Assembly (NCBI GenBank): GCA_902628275.1 | Contig: CACOMI010000002.1 | Location: 116,643-180,642, forward strand | Reading direction: 5' to 3' | Source of the DNA: an uncultured Pelagibacteraceae bacterium | GTDB lineage: Bacteria > Pseudomonadota > Alphaproteobacteria > Pelagibacterales > Pelagibacteraceae | DNA: 64,000 bases | Shown: positions 9,517 through 17,789 of the stretch, one piece after another | How positions within the stretch are numbered: the first letter of the stretch is position 1 | Layout: each line of letters begins with the position of its first letter | Made by a program: the position numbers and the translations under genes | The notes under the pieces: generated by a model | Database searches by the model: none | What the model was told of the DNA's origin: nothing | The model's input: only the letters and a program-made list of their open reading frames with translations

Positions 9517-10005
9517 ATGCCAACAAACTCCATTCTACAGAATGAGCCTGTAAAAAGAGCCGAAAAGTCATTAAGAAATTTTGATAAAAACATGAATATT
9601 CTAATTTTGAAAAATACCGCTAGAACAGCTGAGGACGCAGCTACAGCTTTAGGTTGTAGTATTGGCGCAATTGTTAAAAGCTTATTATTTAAAACAGGAG
9701 ATAAATTTATTCTTTGTTTAGTATCCGGAGACAAAAGGTGCTCTTTAAAAAAATTAAAAAAAATCTTTAATGAAAAAGATGTTTCTATGGCAAAACCTGA
9801 TGATGTTAAAAGGGTTACAGGTTATACAATTGGAGGAGTTTCACCAATTGGTCATTTAACAAAAGTAAAAATTATTTTAGATAATAATTTACAAAGATTT
9901 TCAAAAATATATGCTGCAGCAGGCCACCCTAATGCAGTCTTTGGCATAGATTTTAATCAATTAATACTATTAACATCAGCTGAAATTAAAGAATTCACAG
10001 AATGA
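9517..10005 (+). CDS. YbaK/EbsC-family aminoacyl-tRNA deacylase
   Basis: A 162-residue YbaK/ProXp-fold protein. Family members hydrolyse mischarged tRNA such as Cys-tRNAPro or Ala-tRNAPro. The conserved lysine lies in GCSIGAIVKSLLF, and the GGVSPIGH loop and AAAGHPNAVFGI segment are typical. The tRNA specificity cannot be assigned. It overlaps the following EamA gene by ATGA, so the two are co-translated, although no functional link is obvious. Confidence 0.85.
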   Translation: MPTNSILQNEPVKRAEKSLRNFDKNMNILILKNTARTAEDAATALGCSIGAIVKSLLFKTGDKFILCLVSGDKRCSLKKLKKIFNEKDVSMAKPDDVKRVTGYTIGGVSPIGHLTKVKIILDNNLQRFSKIYAAAGHPNAVFGIDFNQLILLTSAEIKEFTE

Positions 10006-10916
10006 AAAAACCAAAATTAATTGATTATATTCTATTAACCATACTCGCACTAATTTGGGCATCTGCATTCTTTAATATTAAAATAGCCACTTATTCATTT
10101 GGTCCAGTTACTATTGCATTTCTAAGAGTGTTCTTTGGCGCAATACCCGTTTTACTCCTTTGCTATTATAAAAAAATAAAAATTGAAGCGTTTTCAAAAG
10201 ATTGGTACTGGTTTGCAATAATTGGATTTATTAATCTTGTAGCACCGTTCTTTTTGATTGCTTATGGTGTAAAATCTGTACAAAGTAATTTAGCTGCGAT
10301 TTTAATGTCTACCACACCATTAAGCTCAACAGTGCTTGGGCACTTTTACACAACAAACGAAAAATTTAATCTAGTTAAAACAATTGGAATACTTGTTGGA
10401 TTTTCAGGAATTGTTTATTTATTTTCCGATAATATTTTAATTGATCAAAATAATTTTGTTTCTGCTTTGTTAATATTGCTAGGATCAACCTGCTATGTGA
10501 TTGGAGGCGTATTAACATTAAAAATTAGCAAAAAAAAGAACGAAAATGTAACAGGATCTATTCTAATTTGGGCAATTATTATTTTAATACCTTTGGTATC
10601 ATTTATTGAGCAGCCATGGCAATCTATCCCCAGAACAGACTCATTAATATCCGTAATTTATTTAGGTATAGTTCCAACAGGAATAGCTTGGTTACTACGT
10701 TTTAGAATTTTAAAAAACAATGGATTAATTTTTCAATCGCAAGTATCTTACTTGATACCAATATTTGGTACGATTTTAGGTTATATTTTTTTAGAGGAGC
10801 TAATTACAATAAAAGTGCTGATATCTTTAATTGCTGTATGTGTTGGTGTCTATTTTGTGAGAAGGGGAGATAGCACAAAAAAATTATTTGATTTTGGAAA
10901 TCGCGAGAATGTGTGA
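10002..10916 (+). CDS. EamA/DMT-superfamily transporter
   Basis: A 304-residue inner-membrane protein with about ten hydrophobic segments arranged as two EamA repeats. The first begins LTILALIWASAFFNIKIA and the second centres on IVPTGIAWLLRFRIL. Such proteins usually export amino acids or other metabolites, but the substrate is unknown here. Its start overlaps the upstream deacylase gene by 4 bp. Its last 33 bp overlap the 3' end of the convergent homocysteine methyltransferase. Confidence 0.88.
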   Translation: MKKPKLIDYILLTILALIWASAFFNIKIATYSFGPVTIAFLRVFFGAIPVLLLCYYKKIKIEAFSKDWYWFAIIGFINLVAPFFLIAYGVKSVQSNLAAILMSTTPLSSTVLGHFYTTNEKFNLVKTIGILVGFSGIVYLFSDNILIDQNNFVSALLILLGSTCYVIGGVLTLKISKKKNENVTGSILIWAIIILIPLVSFIEQPWQSIPRTDSLISVIYLGIVPTGIAWLLRFRILKNNGLIFQSQVSYLIPIFGTILGYIFLEELITIKVLISLIAVCVGVYFVRRGDSTKKLFDFGNRENV

Positions 10917-11786
10917 TGGGTTAGTTTCGCAACAACCACCAATTATAGTAGCACCAGCATTTATGAATTTTTTTGTAATTTCTGCTATTTTTTTAGGGGT
11001 TAGATCCTCTCTTTTACCAAGAAATTGATTTGGGTTTGATTTTTGTTTAAGAAAAGCTGAAGTATAGCCCTCTTTAATTTTTGTAGTTTTAAATCCATTT
11101 AGTTTAAATCCAAAAGGAATTTTTAAATTTTTTAGTTCATTAATATTTAATTCAAAATTTTCTGGAGAAACACAAGCAAGTATTACTCCAAGTAATTTGT
11201 CATCAATTATATCTTTAATATCAGAAATTTTTTCTCCACTAGGTAATTTAGTACCCTCAGAAATATGAGCTCCAATAAGATATGGTTTTTTAAACTCTTT
11301 CACAGCTAAAATTGCTGATTCTATTTCTTTAATGCTACTCAATACATCAAAATAAAAAAAATCTGCATATTTATTTAAGATTTTTGCTTGACCATTAAAA
11401 TCTTTAACAATCTCTGCTTCGTCTCTATCATCAGCTTCATAAGTTAAATTTTGAGGAGGTAGACCAGCTGCAACTAGTATATTAGGATATTTTTTTTTTA
11501 CTGCTGCTGCTAATTCACCTGCTTTGCTATTAAGCTCTTCAAATTTATCCTCAATATAATTTTGCCTTAATCTTTTTTTTCGACAAGTAAATGTATTTGT
11601 AACAATAACCTCAGCACCAGCTTTTATAAAATCAGAGTGGATATCAATTACTAATTGATGGTATTTTTTATTTAAAATAGCATTTGCACTCCAAAGAGTA
11701 GAATTTATCTCCATTCCTCTTGCAAGAAGTTCTTGTCCCATACCTCCATCCAAAATTCTTAATTTTTTAAAAAATTCTAAATCCAT
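10884..11786 (-). CDS. Homocysteine S-methyltransferase family protein
   Basis: A 300-residue cytoplasmic zinc enzyme of the MmuM/BHMT family, which methylates homocysteine to methionine from S-methylmethionine, betaine or a similar donor. It opens with LDGGMGQELLARG and ends with the zinc ligands in GATIIGGCCETNPSHI; the third ligand is likely the cysteine in VTNTFTCRK. The methyl donor cannot be decided from sequence. It follows the 2OG-Fe(II) oxygenase gene by 8 bp on the same strand and overlaps the convergent EamA gene by 33 bp. Confidence 0.87.
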   Translation of the reverse strand: MDLEFFKKLRILDGGMGQELLARGMEINSTLWSANAILNKKYHQLVIDIHSDFIKAGAEVIVTNTFTCRKKRLRQNYIEDKFEELNSKAGELAAAVKKKYPNILVAAGLPPQNLTYEADDRDEAEIVKDFNGQAKILNKYADFFYFDVLSSIKEIESAILAVKEFKKPYLIGAHISEGTKLPSGEKISDIKDIIDDKLLGVILACVSPENFELNINELKNLKIPFGFKLNGFKTTKIKEGYTSAFLKQKSNPNQFLGKREDLTPKKIAEITKKFINAGATIIGGCCETNPSHILAISKIK

Positions 11787-11794
11787 GTAATTTT

Positions 11795-12385
11795 TTATTT
11801 TTTAAAATATATTTTTGCATTAAATGAAAATGATCTTCTTTCTCCATTGATATTAAAAGGATAAGCTGTATGCATTAGATAATTTGGAAATATAATTAAA
11901 TCTCTTACTTTTGGCCTTAGATTATAAATGCTATTAGACAAAAAAGCTTTTTGTCCATTAATAAAATCTATTGTCCCATTTGTTTTTAATTTTTTATTTT
12001 TTAAGTTTTTATTATTTGTCATACCTTTTGGCAGTTTTAGATAGCCCACTCCAGATAAATCACCATTATGATAATGAATTGGATTATATTCTCCTTTAAA
12101 TTGTCTAACAACCCACAGGTTAAGAATCTTTATTTTTTTAATATTTTTTATTTTTTCAATTGAAATAAATTTCTTAATTTTAATTTGTAGCTCTTTCTCT
12201 AAAAATTTTGTTAAAAATTTATTTGAAATTTTTACTTCATTTTTAATTTGGCTAGCCAACTTAGAACTGTAGTCAATTTGTCGAATACTTGATTTTTTAT
12301 CAAATTCTTTATTTATGATACTAAGAAATTTTTTTGATATTTTGGTTTTACCAATTGAGGGACCAAACGGTTTAAAATTTTTCAT
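11795..12385 (-). CDS. Putative 2OG-Fe(II) oxygenase (TIGR02466-like)
   Basis: A 196-residue protein whose C-terminal half resembles the 2OG-Fe(II) oxygenases often found in marine bacteria and phages. The proximal iron-binding region reads NPIHYHNGDLSGVGYL, the distal histidine is in FPNYLMHTAYPF, and the 2-oxoglutarate arginine is probably in GERRSFSFN. The lysine-rich N-terminal 90 residues are poorly conserved. The substrate is unknown. It is probably co-transcribed with the downstream homocysteine methyltransferase. Confidence 0.72.
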   Translation of the reverse strand: MKNFKPFGPSIGKTKISKKFLSIINKEFDKKSSIRQIDYSSKLASQIKNEVKISNKFLTKFLEKELQIKIKKFISIEKIKNIKKIKILNLWVVRQFKGEYNPIHYHNGDLSGVGYLKLPKGMTNNKNLKNKKLKTNGTIDFINGQKAFLSNSIYNLRPKVRDLIIFPNYLMHTAYPFNINGERRSFSFNAKIYFKK

Positions 12386-12422
12386 AATATTTTAATTATA
12401 TGAAAAAAAAATTTAATCAATA

Positions 12423-13169
12423 TTATGTTAAAATTGTAAAACCCATTCTAATTGCTACAAAAATAACCAAAAAAGATGTCATTAACGCTAAAGTTTTGTT
12501 AGAGAAAATTCTAATGTTCATAAAGCTACCTATTTGACCTCCAAAAAATACTACAAGAAAAAATGGCCAAAAATCAAATAGTTCAGTAGAAACTTGCCTT
12601 TTTGTTAAGTGACCCATAATGCCAAAAATAGAATTTATTAAGATAAATAATGAAGCCGTACTAGTAATATGTTTTGGATATCCAGCTTTCATTAAAAATA
12701 ATAGAGGGCTTAAAAATATACCACCACCAATACCTACTACTCCTGACACAAAACCTATAGCAGAGCCAACTGAAAAAGATAAATATCTTTTAATCGAAGT
12801 AAATTTGGTAATCTTTTTTTCATAAGATTTACTCTCTAATAATAGGAAGATACCAGCAAGAAATAGAACAAAAAATAATATTATCTCAAATAATGCTTTA
12901 TCTAATGATATAGATCCACCAATGAAAGCAAATGGTATTGAGCCAATTAAATATGGCCAGAGGAGTTTTACATTAATGTTTCCTGATTTAAGAAAATTTA
13001 TAGAATTTCCAGACACTACTATTACATTACAAACTAGAGCAATTACAGGAAAAATATAATAAGGAATATCCCAAATTAACATTAATGCAAGATAAGTAGA
13101 TCCACCCCCAAAACCAATACTGGAATACAAAATTGCTGTTATAAAAAATAATATTGCTAGTATAATCAT
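12423..13169 (-). CDS. TauE/SafE-family membrane exporter
   Basis: A 248-residue membrane protein with about eight hydrophobic segments and two copies of the TauE/SafE signature region: SIGFGGGSTYLALML near the N-terminus and FVSGVVGIGGGIFLSPLLFL in the middle. Family members move sulfite, sulfoacetate or related organosulfur anions. Only 13 bp separate its ATG from the divergent moaB, so both promoters must reach into the neighbouring gene. Nearness to msrP and moa genes makes a sulfur role attractive but unproven. Confidence 0.85.
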   Translation of the reverse strand: MIILAILFFITAILYSSIGFGGGSTYLALMLIWDIPYYIFPVIALVCNVIVVSGNSINFLKSGNINVKLLWPYLIGSIPFAFIGGSISLDKALFEIILFFVLFLAGIFLLLESKSYEKKITKFTSIKRYLSFSVGSAIGFVSGVVGIGGGIFLSPLLFLMKAGYPKHITSTASLFILINSIFGIMGHLTKRQVSTELFDFWPFFLVVFFGGQIGSFMNIRIFSNKTLALMTSFLVIFVAIRMGFTILT

Positions 13170-13182
13170 CTAAATAATTTTT

Positions 13183-13683
13183 ATGATTGTAAATATTGCT
13201 TTATTAACTGTAACAGATACCAGGACAATTGATAATGATAAATCTGGAGCAATTCTGGTAGATAAGATTAAAGAGTGTAATCACAATTTAGTCGATAGAA
13301 AAATATGCAAAGACAACAAAGAAGATATTGTTTTAATTTTAAAAGAATGGACTAATAAAAAAGATATTGATGTTATAATTACTACGGGGGGAACAGGTTT
13401 AACAGGGAGAGATATTACACCAGAAGCATTAGACGAGATTGCAGATAAACGTATACCTGGATTTGGTGAAGTTTTTAGAACCATTAGTTTAAAAACTATT
13501 GGTACCTCATCAATTCAATCCAGAGCTTGCGCTATCATATCTAATGGAAAATATATTTTTTCGTTACCTGGTTCTTCTGGTGGAGTAACAGATGCTTGGG
13601 ATGGTATTTTAAAATATCAATTGGATATTAACCACAAACCATGTAATTTTGTTGAATTATTTCCAAGATTGAAAGAAAAATAA
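13183..13683 (+). CDS. moaB: Molybdenum cofactor biosynthesis protein MoaB/MogA
   Basis: A 166-residue MoaB/MogA-fold protein, which adenylylates molybdopterin before molybdenum insertion. The MPT-binding motif TTGGTGLTGRDITPEAL and the later LPGSSGGVTDAWDGIL are clear. It lies 2.5 kb from the moa/msrPQ operon on the opposite strand, so it is probably regulated separately. Its stop abuts the convergent DUF1244 stop with no spacer. Confidence 0.92.
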   Translation: MIVNIALLTVTDTRTIDNDKSGAILVDKIKECNHNLVDRKICKDNKEDIVLILKEWTNKKDIDVIITTGGTGLTGRDITPEALDEIADKRIPGFGEVFRTISLKTIGTSSIQSRACAIISNGKYIFSLPGSSGGVTDAWDGILKYQLDINHKPCNFVELFPRLKEK

Positions 13684-13929
13684 TTATTTTTGATATTTTT
13701 CTTTCCATTCTGCGTAGGGCATACCATAGATATGTTCTCTTGCTTCTGGATCTGAAATTGAAATTCCCTTTTTTTCCCCCTCTTCTCTAAACCATCTTGA
13801 TAAACAATTTCTACAAAAACCAGCTAAGTTCATTAATTCGATATTTTGAACATCTTTTCTCTCATCTAAATGTTTTAATAATCTTTCAAACGCAGCTGAT
13901 TGGAGTTCTTTTTTTTCAATGTCATTCAT
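13684..13929 (-). CDS. DUF1244-family protein
   Basis: An 81-residue soluble protein matching the DUF1244 family over its whole length. Diagnostic segments are AAFERLLKHLDERKDVQN, NLAGFCRNCLSRWFREE with two cysteines, and EHIYGMPYAEWKEKYQ. The family is common in proteobacteria and its function is unknown. It is monocistronic and convergent with moaB, with stops directly adjacent. Confidence 0.87.
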   Translation of the reverse strand: MNDIEKKELQSAAFERLLKHLDERKDVQNIELMNLAGFCRNCLSRWFREEGEKKGISISDPEAREHIYGMPYAEWKEKYQK

Positions 13930-14047
13930 ATGTAAATTATTAACGTCTTAAAAATTTAGCACAAGATATAGTGTTGATTCAATTAGAAGTAGAAAATTTT
14001 AAATATTAAAAAATAGACTTTATGTATATTTATTAGTTTAATTATTC

Positions 14048-15787
14048 ATGGCTATTAGGAAAAAGAAAATAGCAAAAACGAGGGCCAAGAAAAAAAAATT
14101 TAAATTGGCCAAATCTTCTAGAAAAAAAACTAAAACGAAAAAAAAAGTTAAGGCAAAAAAGTCTGCGACTAAGAATCGTTCACATAAATCTAGAAAAAAT
14201 AATAAGCTAAATAAAAAAAAAACAAAGAGAGGGGTTAAAAATATGAGTGCAGAAGCTATGAAAGTGTCTTCAGTGCTAGATACATCTCACTTAAATGTTA
14301 AGTTTCCATTTAAAGCAAAATATGGAAATTACATAAATGGAAAGTTTGTTGAGCCATTATCAGGCAAATATTTTGATAATCCAAGCCCAATTTCCAATGA
14401 GGTGATCTGTTCTGTAGCACGATCAAATGAAAAAGATGTAGAAGCAGCATTAGATGCGGCTCATGCAGCTTTTAAAGAATGGGGTAAAACTGATATAACT
14501 ACAAGATCAAACATTCTAAATAAAATAGCAGACAAACTTGAGGAAAATAAAGATATGTTAGCTGTTGCTGAATGTTTGGATAACGGTAAGCCAATCAGAG
14601 AATGTATGGCTGCTGATTTGGCCCTTGTAATTGATCACTGGAGATATTTTGCAGGTGTTATAAGAGCTGAGGAAGGGACTGTTGCTGAGATAAGTAATTC
14701 TCAATATTCATATAACATTCCTGAGCCGCTTGGAGTAGTTGGTCAAATAGTTCCGTGGAATTTTCCATTATTAATGGCTACATGGAAATTAGCACCAGCT
14801 TTAGCAGCAGGTAACTGTTCAGTGCTTAAACCGGCAGAACAAACACCAGCATCAATAATGGTAATGATGGAATTAATTGGTGATTTATTACCTCCTGGTG
14901 TTGTAAACATTGTAAGTGGTTTTGGTTTAGAAGCAGGTAAACCTTTAGCTTCATCAAAAAGAGTTGCTAAAGTTGCTTTTACGGGTGAGACAACAACTGG
15001 AAGATTAATCATGCAGTATGCTGCACAAAACATAATTCCAATAACTTTGGAATTAGGCGGCAAATCTCCAAACATTTTCTTTGAAGATATCATGGATAAA
15101 GATGATGACTTTTTAGATAAATGTATTGAAGGATTTGTAATGTTTAATCTAAACCAAGGTGAGGTTTGTACTTGTCCAAGTAGAGCTTTAGTTCAAGAAT
15201 CAATCTATGACAAATTCATGGAGAAATGTATTGCTAGAACAAAAGCAGTTGTTCAGGATAACCCATTAAAAATGGAAACAATGATTGGAGCTCAAGCTTC
15301 AGTAGAGCAAATGGAGAAAATTAAATCTTTCTTAGATATTGGAAAGAAAGAGGGTGCCAAAGTTCTTACTGGAGGTAGTGAAGCTAAATTAAATAGTGGA
15401 TTAGAAAAAGGTAACTATATTCAGCCTACTATTTTTGAAGCTAAAAATAGCATGAGAATTTCTCAAGAAGAGATCTTCGGTCCAGTTGTTTCTGTAATTA
15501 AATTTAAAGATGAGGCGGAAGCACTAGAAATTGCTAACGATACTCTTTATGGTTTGGGTGCAGGTGTTTGGACTAGAAATGGTAATATTGCTTATAGAAT
15601 GGGTAGAGCAATACAAGCAGGAATAGTATGGACAAATTGTTACCATGCTTATCCAGCTCACTCACCATTTGGAGGATATAAACAATCTGGTGTAGGAAGA
15701 GAAACTCATAAAATGATGCTTAATCATTATAGACAGAATAAGAATCTTCATGTTTCTTATGCTGAGCAAAAATTAGGCTTCTTTTAA
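14048..15787 (+). CDS. Aldehyde dehydrogenase (ExaC/AcoD type) with Lys-rich N-terminal extension
   Basis: An NAD-dependent aldehyde dehydrogenase of the acetaldehyde dehydrogenase II type. Core motifs: [31 protein letters not shown] with the general base, and [11 protein letters not shown] with the catalytic cysteine. The frame starts with about 65 residues that are nearly all Lys, Arg, Ser, Thr and Asn, like a histone H1 tail. The ATG at 14243 (MSAEAMKV) is preceded by GAGAGGGG at good spacing, whereas the ATG at 14048 has no Shine-Dalgarno. The normal-length enzyme (514 aa) may therefore start at 14243. I list the longer frame because the extension looks coding. A DUF779 partner follows. 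Confidence 0.88.
   Translation: MAIRKKKIAKTRAKKKKFKLAKSSRKKTKTKKKVKAKKSATKNRSHKSRKNNKLNKKKTKRGVKNMSAEAMKVSSVLDTSHLNVKFPFKAKYGNYINGKFVEPLSGKYFDNPSPISNEVICSVARSNEKDVEAALDAAHAAFKEWGKTDITTRSNILNKIADKLEENKDMLAVAECLDNGKPIRECMAADLALVIDHWRYFAGVIRAEEGTVAEISNSQYSYNIPEPLGVVGQIVPWNFPLLMATWKLAPALAAGNCSVLKPAEQTPASIMVMMELIGDLLPPGVVNIVSGFGLEAGKPLASSKRVAKVAFTGETTTGRLIMQYAAQNIIPITLELGGKSPNIFFEDIMDKDDDFLDKCIEGFVMFNLNQGEVCTCPSRALVQESIYDKFMEKCIARTKAVVQDNPLKMETMIGAQASVEQMEKIKSFLDIGKKEGAKVLTGGSEAKLNSGLEKGNYIQPTIFEAKNSMRISQEEIFGPVVSVIKFKDEAEALEIANDTLYGLGAGVWTRNGNIAYRMGRAIQAGIVWTNCYHAYPAHSPFGGYKQSGVGRETHKMMLNHYRQNKNLHVSYAEQKLGFF
14230..14245 (+). promoter_or_regulatory. Strong internal Shine-Dalgarno before second ALDH start
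   Basis: AGAGGGGTT lies about 7-9 bases upstream of the in-frame ATG at 14243. It is one of the best Shine-Dalgarno matches in the window and sits exactly where the conserved aldehyde dehydrogenase begins. It argues for initiation at 14243, alone or in addition to 14048. Confidence 0.6.
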
Positions 15788-15805
15788 AACATAATAATAT
15801 ATAAT

Positions 15806-15831
15806 GGCCCATGATTCTTAAATCATGGGCC
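15806..15831. other. Perfect 11-bp hairpin between ALDH and DUF779 genes
   Basis: GGCCCATGATT (15806-15816) pairs perfectly with AATCATGGGCC (15821-15831) around a CTTA loop. Its G+C-rich base is unusual in this DNA. It is followed by GAACATC rather than a T-tract, so it is not a normal intrinsic terminator. An ATG at 15825 is buried in the stem, which argues that DUF779 translation starts at the ATG at 15843. It may mark an RNA processing or stability element. Confidence 0.6.
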
Positions 15832-15842
15832 GAACATCAAAA

Positions 15843-16196
15843 ATGAAAGTATCTGCAACTAAATCAGCACTAAGTCTTTTGTCTCAACTCCAAGAAAAAT
15901 ATGGGGAAAAGTTAATGTTTCATCAGTCCGGAGGTTGTTGTGATGGAAGTGCACCAATGTGTTTTCCTGAGGGTGAATTTCCTTTAGGTGATAATGATGT
16001 AAAACTTGGTGAAATTGGTGGTGTACCTTTCTATATGAATGGTGATCAGTACGAAAAATGGAAACATACAGATCTAACTATAGACGCTGTAAATGGAATT
16101 GGTGGAATGTTTTCACTGGATAATGGAACAGGAAAAAGATTTTTAACAAAATCTGAAATTTGTTTAGTCGTGGATAACGATAAAGATAATACATAA
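15843..16196 (+). CDS. DUF779-family protein, ALDH partner
   Basis: A DUF779 protein of 117 residues if it starts at 15843 (MKVSATKSAL), or 123 if at the ATG at 15825 inside the hairpin stem. The core MFHQSGGCCDGSAPMCF, with three cysteines, and the later KHTDLTIDAV are diagnostic. Genes of this family commonly sit next to acetaldehyde-type aldehyde dehydrogenases, as here. The biochemical role is unknown; the cysteine-rich loop suggests metal binding (inference). It is 2 bp from the convergent xdhC-like stop. Confidence 0.86.
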   Translation: MKVSATKSALSLLSQLQEKYGEKLMFHQSGGCCDGSAPMCFPEGEFPLGDNDVKLGEIGGVPFYMNGDQYEKWKHTDLTIDAVNGIGGMFSLDNGTGKRFLTKSEICLVVDNDKDNT

Positions 16197-16198
16197 AT

Positions 16199-16885
16199 TT
16201 AAATTTTATTTTTATATTTTTCAAAAACAAGTTGTGAAATAATCGATAAAGCTATTTCAGATGGAGATTTACCTCCTAATTTAATACCTATTGGCCCATT
16301 TATTGTTTCTATCTCCTTTTTTGTAAATCCAGCTTCAATCAACCTTAAGCATCTTTTTTCATGAGTTTTTTTACTTCCTAGAGCACCAATATAAAAAAAT
16401 TTTTTTTTTAAAGCATATTTTAAGGCGGGATCATCAATTTTAGGATCATGAGTCAATGTAACTAAAGCTGTTCTAGTATTAGTTTCAATTTCATCAAAAG
16501 CTTCATTGGGCCATTTATTAATTATTTTTGTATGTGGAAATCTCTCTCTTGTGGCAAAAAAACTCCTTGGATCAACTATAATAATCTCAAAGTTTAAATT
16601 TTTTGCAAATTCAATCAAAAATGTTGATATATGTACCGCACCTACAATAATTACTTTAATTGGGTTTTTAAATGTCTGAACAAAAATTTCTGAATTTTCT
16701 ATTATACCATTTCTGTTTGAATTAAATATTTCTTCAATTTTACTTATATATTCAGAAAATACTCCTTTAAGATTAATTCCTGGAACAAAAATTTCACTAT
16801 CCCCATTTGATAAATTTGTGACTACTGCAAATTCTTTTTTAAGGGATTTGTTTTTTAATGTTTCTTGAATTGTTTTAATTTTCAT
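16199..16885 (-). CDS. XdhC C-terminal (Rossmann) domain protein
   Basis: A 228-residue protein carrying the Rossmann-like XdhC C-terminal domain: VIIVGAVHISTFLIEFAK, IIVDPRSFFATRERFP and FFYIGALGSKKTHEKR. XdhC proteins bind molybdenum cofactor and help its sulfuration and insertion into xanthine-dehydrogenase-type enzymes. In many bacteria one polypeptide carries both halves; here the N-terminal half is the separate upstream gene, overlapping by 4 bp. No molybdenum hydroxylase gene lies in the window. It is the last gene of the moa/msr operon. Confidence 0.85.
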   Translation of the reverse strand: MKIKTIQETLKNKSLKKEFAVVTNLSNGDSEIFVPGINLKGVFSEYISKIEEIFNSNRNGIIENSEIFVQTFKNPIKVIIVGAVHISTFLIEFAKNLNFEIIIVDPRSFFATRERFPHTKIINKWPNEAFDEIETNTRTALVTLTHDPKIDDPALKYALKKKFFYIGALGSKKTHEKRCLRLIEAGFTKKEIETINGPIGIKLGGKSPSEIALSIISQLVFEKYKNKI

Positions 16886-17214
16886 TTGGTAATTTCCTCA
16901 ATATAAATTAAAATATCACCACCGCAGGCTAAGCCAACATCCCATGCGTTTTCGTTTGACACTTTAAATTCTATTTTTTTACAATTTTTTTTATTCTTGA
17001 TTAAAGAAATACACTCTTCGATAACTTTAGACTCTACACATCCTCCAGAAACTGATCCTAAAAAATTTCCATCCTCGTTAATAATCATTCTACTGCCTAT
17101 ACCTAATGGTGATGATCCCCAAGTTTGAATAACAGTTGCTAATACAATTTTTTTATTATTTTTTGCCCAATTATCAGCTTTTTCAAATATTTGTTTTTCG
17201 GCAAAATTATTCAT
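16882..17214 (-). CDS. XdhC/CoxI N-terminal domain protein
   Basis: A 110-residue stand-alone XdhC/CoxI N-terminal domain. The motif VLATVIQTWGSSPLGIGSRM and GSVSGGCVESKVIEE, with its conserved cysteine, are diagnostic, and a second cysteine lies in LACGGDILIYIEE. It overlaps msrQ upstream and the C-terminal-domain gene downstream by 4 bp each, so the two halves are probably made in equal amounts and work together. Confidence 0.86.
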   Translation of the reverse strand: MNNFAEKQIFEKADNWAKNNKKIVLATVIQTWGSSPLGIGSRMIINEDGNFLGSVSGGCVESKVIEECISLIKNKKNCKKIEFKVSNENAWDVGLACGGDILIYIEEITK

Positions 17215-17789
17215 TTATTAAATATACCTCTAAAATTAATCCTCAAAATTAGCAAAACAGTTATTATAACGAAGTAAAGCATAGGCTTAAAAAAAATAGT
17301 TTTTGAAAGCCAAATGTAGTGTAGTGATCCGAAAATTGCTATTACATAGATCAGTTTATGTAATTTTTTCCAATTATGCTTTAGAACAATAATCATTTTT
17401 TGGGAGGAAGTTAATACTAGAGGGATTAATAAAACCCAAGCCGCAAAACCTATAAAAATATATTTTTTTTTTATTACATCATCAGTTATTTGTTGCCAAT
17501 CAAATCTATAATCAATAACTACATAGGTTAGAAGGTGAAGTGTAGCATAAAAAAATACAAATAAGCCTAACATTCTTCTAATTTTTACCCAAAAAATAAA
17601 ATTGGTAAATCTCTTAAGAGGGCTCATTGATAAAGTTAAACATATGAATATTAATGTCCATTCCCCCGTAAAATGGGTAATTTCTTTAACAGGTTCAGGG
17701 CCCAACTTATTAAAAAAAATTTTGTAAGTAATTAAAAAAAAAGGAATTGTGCTTAGTACAAAAACACTAGGCTTAAAATAACTTCTCAT
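17211..17789 (-). CDS. msrQ: MsrQ, haem-binding membrane subunit (YedZ)
   Basis: A 192-residue membrane protein with about six hydrophobic helices, of the YedZ ferric-reductase-like family. It carries electrons across the inner membrane to periplasmic MsrP. Recognisable parts are GEWTLIFICLTLSMSPLKR, RRMLGLFVFFYATLHLLTYV with a haem-ligand histidine, and HKLIYVIAIFGSLHYIWLSK with two more. It abuts msrP (last and first bases shared) and overlaps the XdhC-like gene by 4 bp. Confidence 0.93.
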   Translation of the reverse strand: MRSYFKPSVFVLSTIPFFLITYKIFFNKLGPEPVKEITHFTGEWTLIFICLTLSMSPLKRFTNFIFWVKIRRMLGLFVFFYATLHLLTYVVIDYRFDWQQITDDVIKKKYIFIGFAAWVLLIPLVLTSSQKMIIVLKHNWKKLHKLIYVIAIFGSLHYIWLSKTIFFKPMLYFVIITVLLILRINFRGIFNK

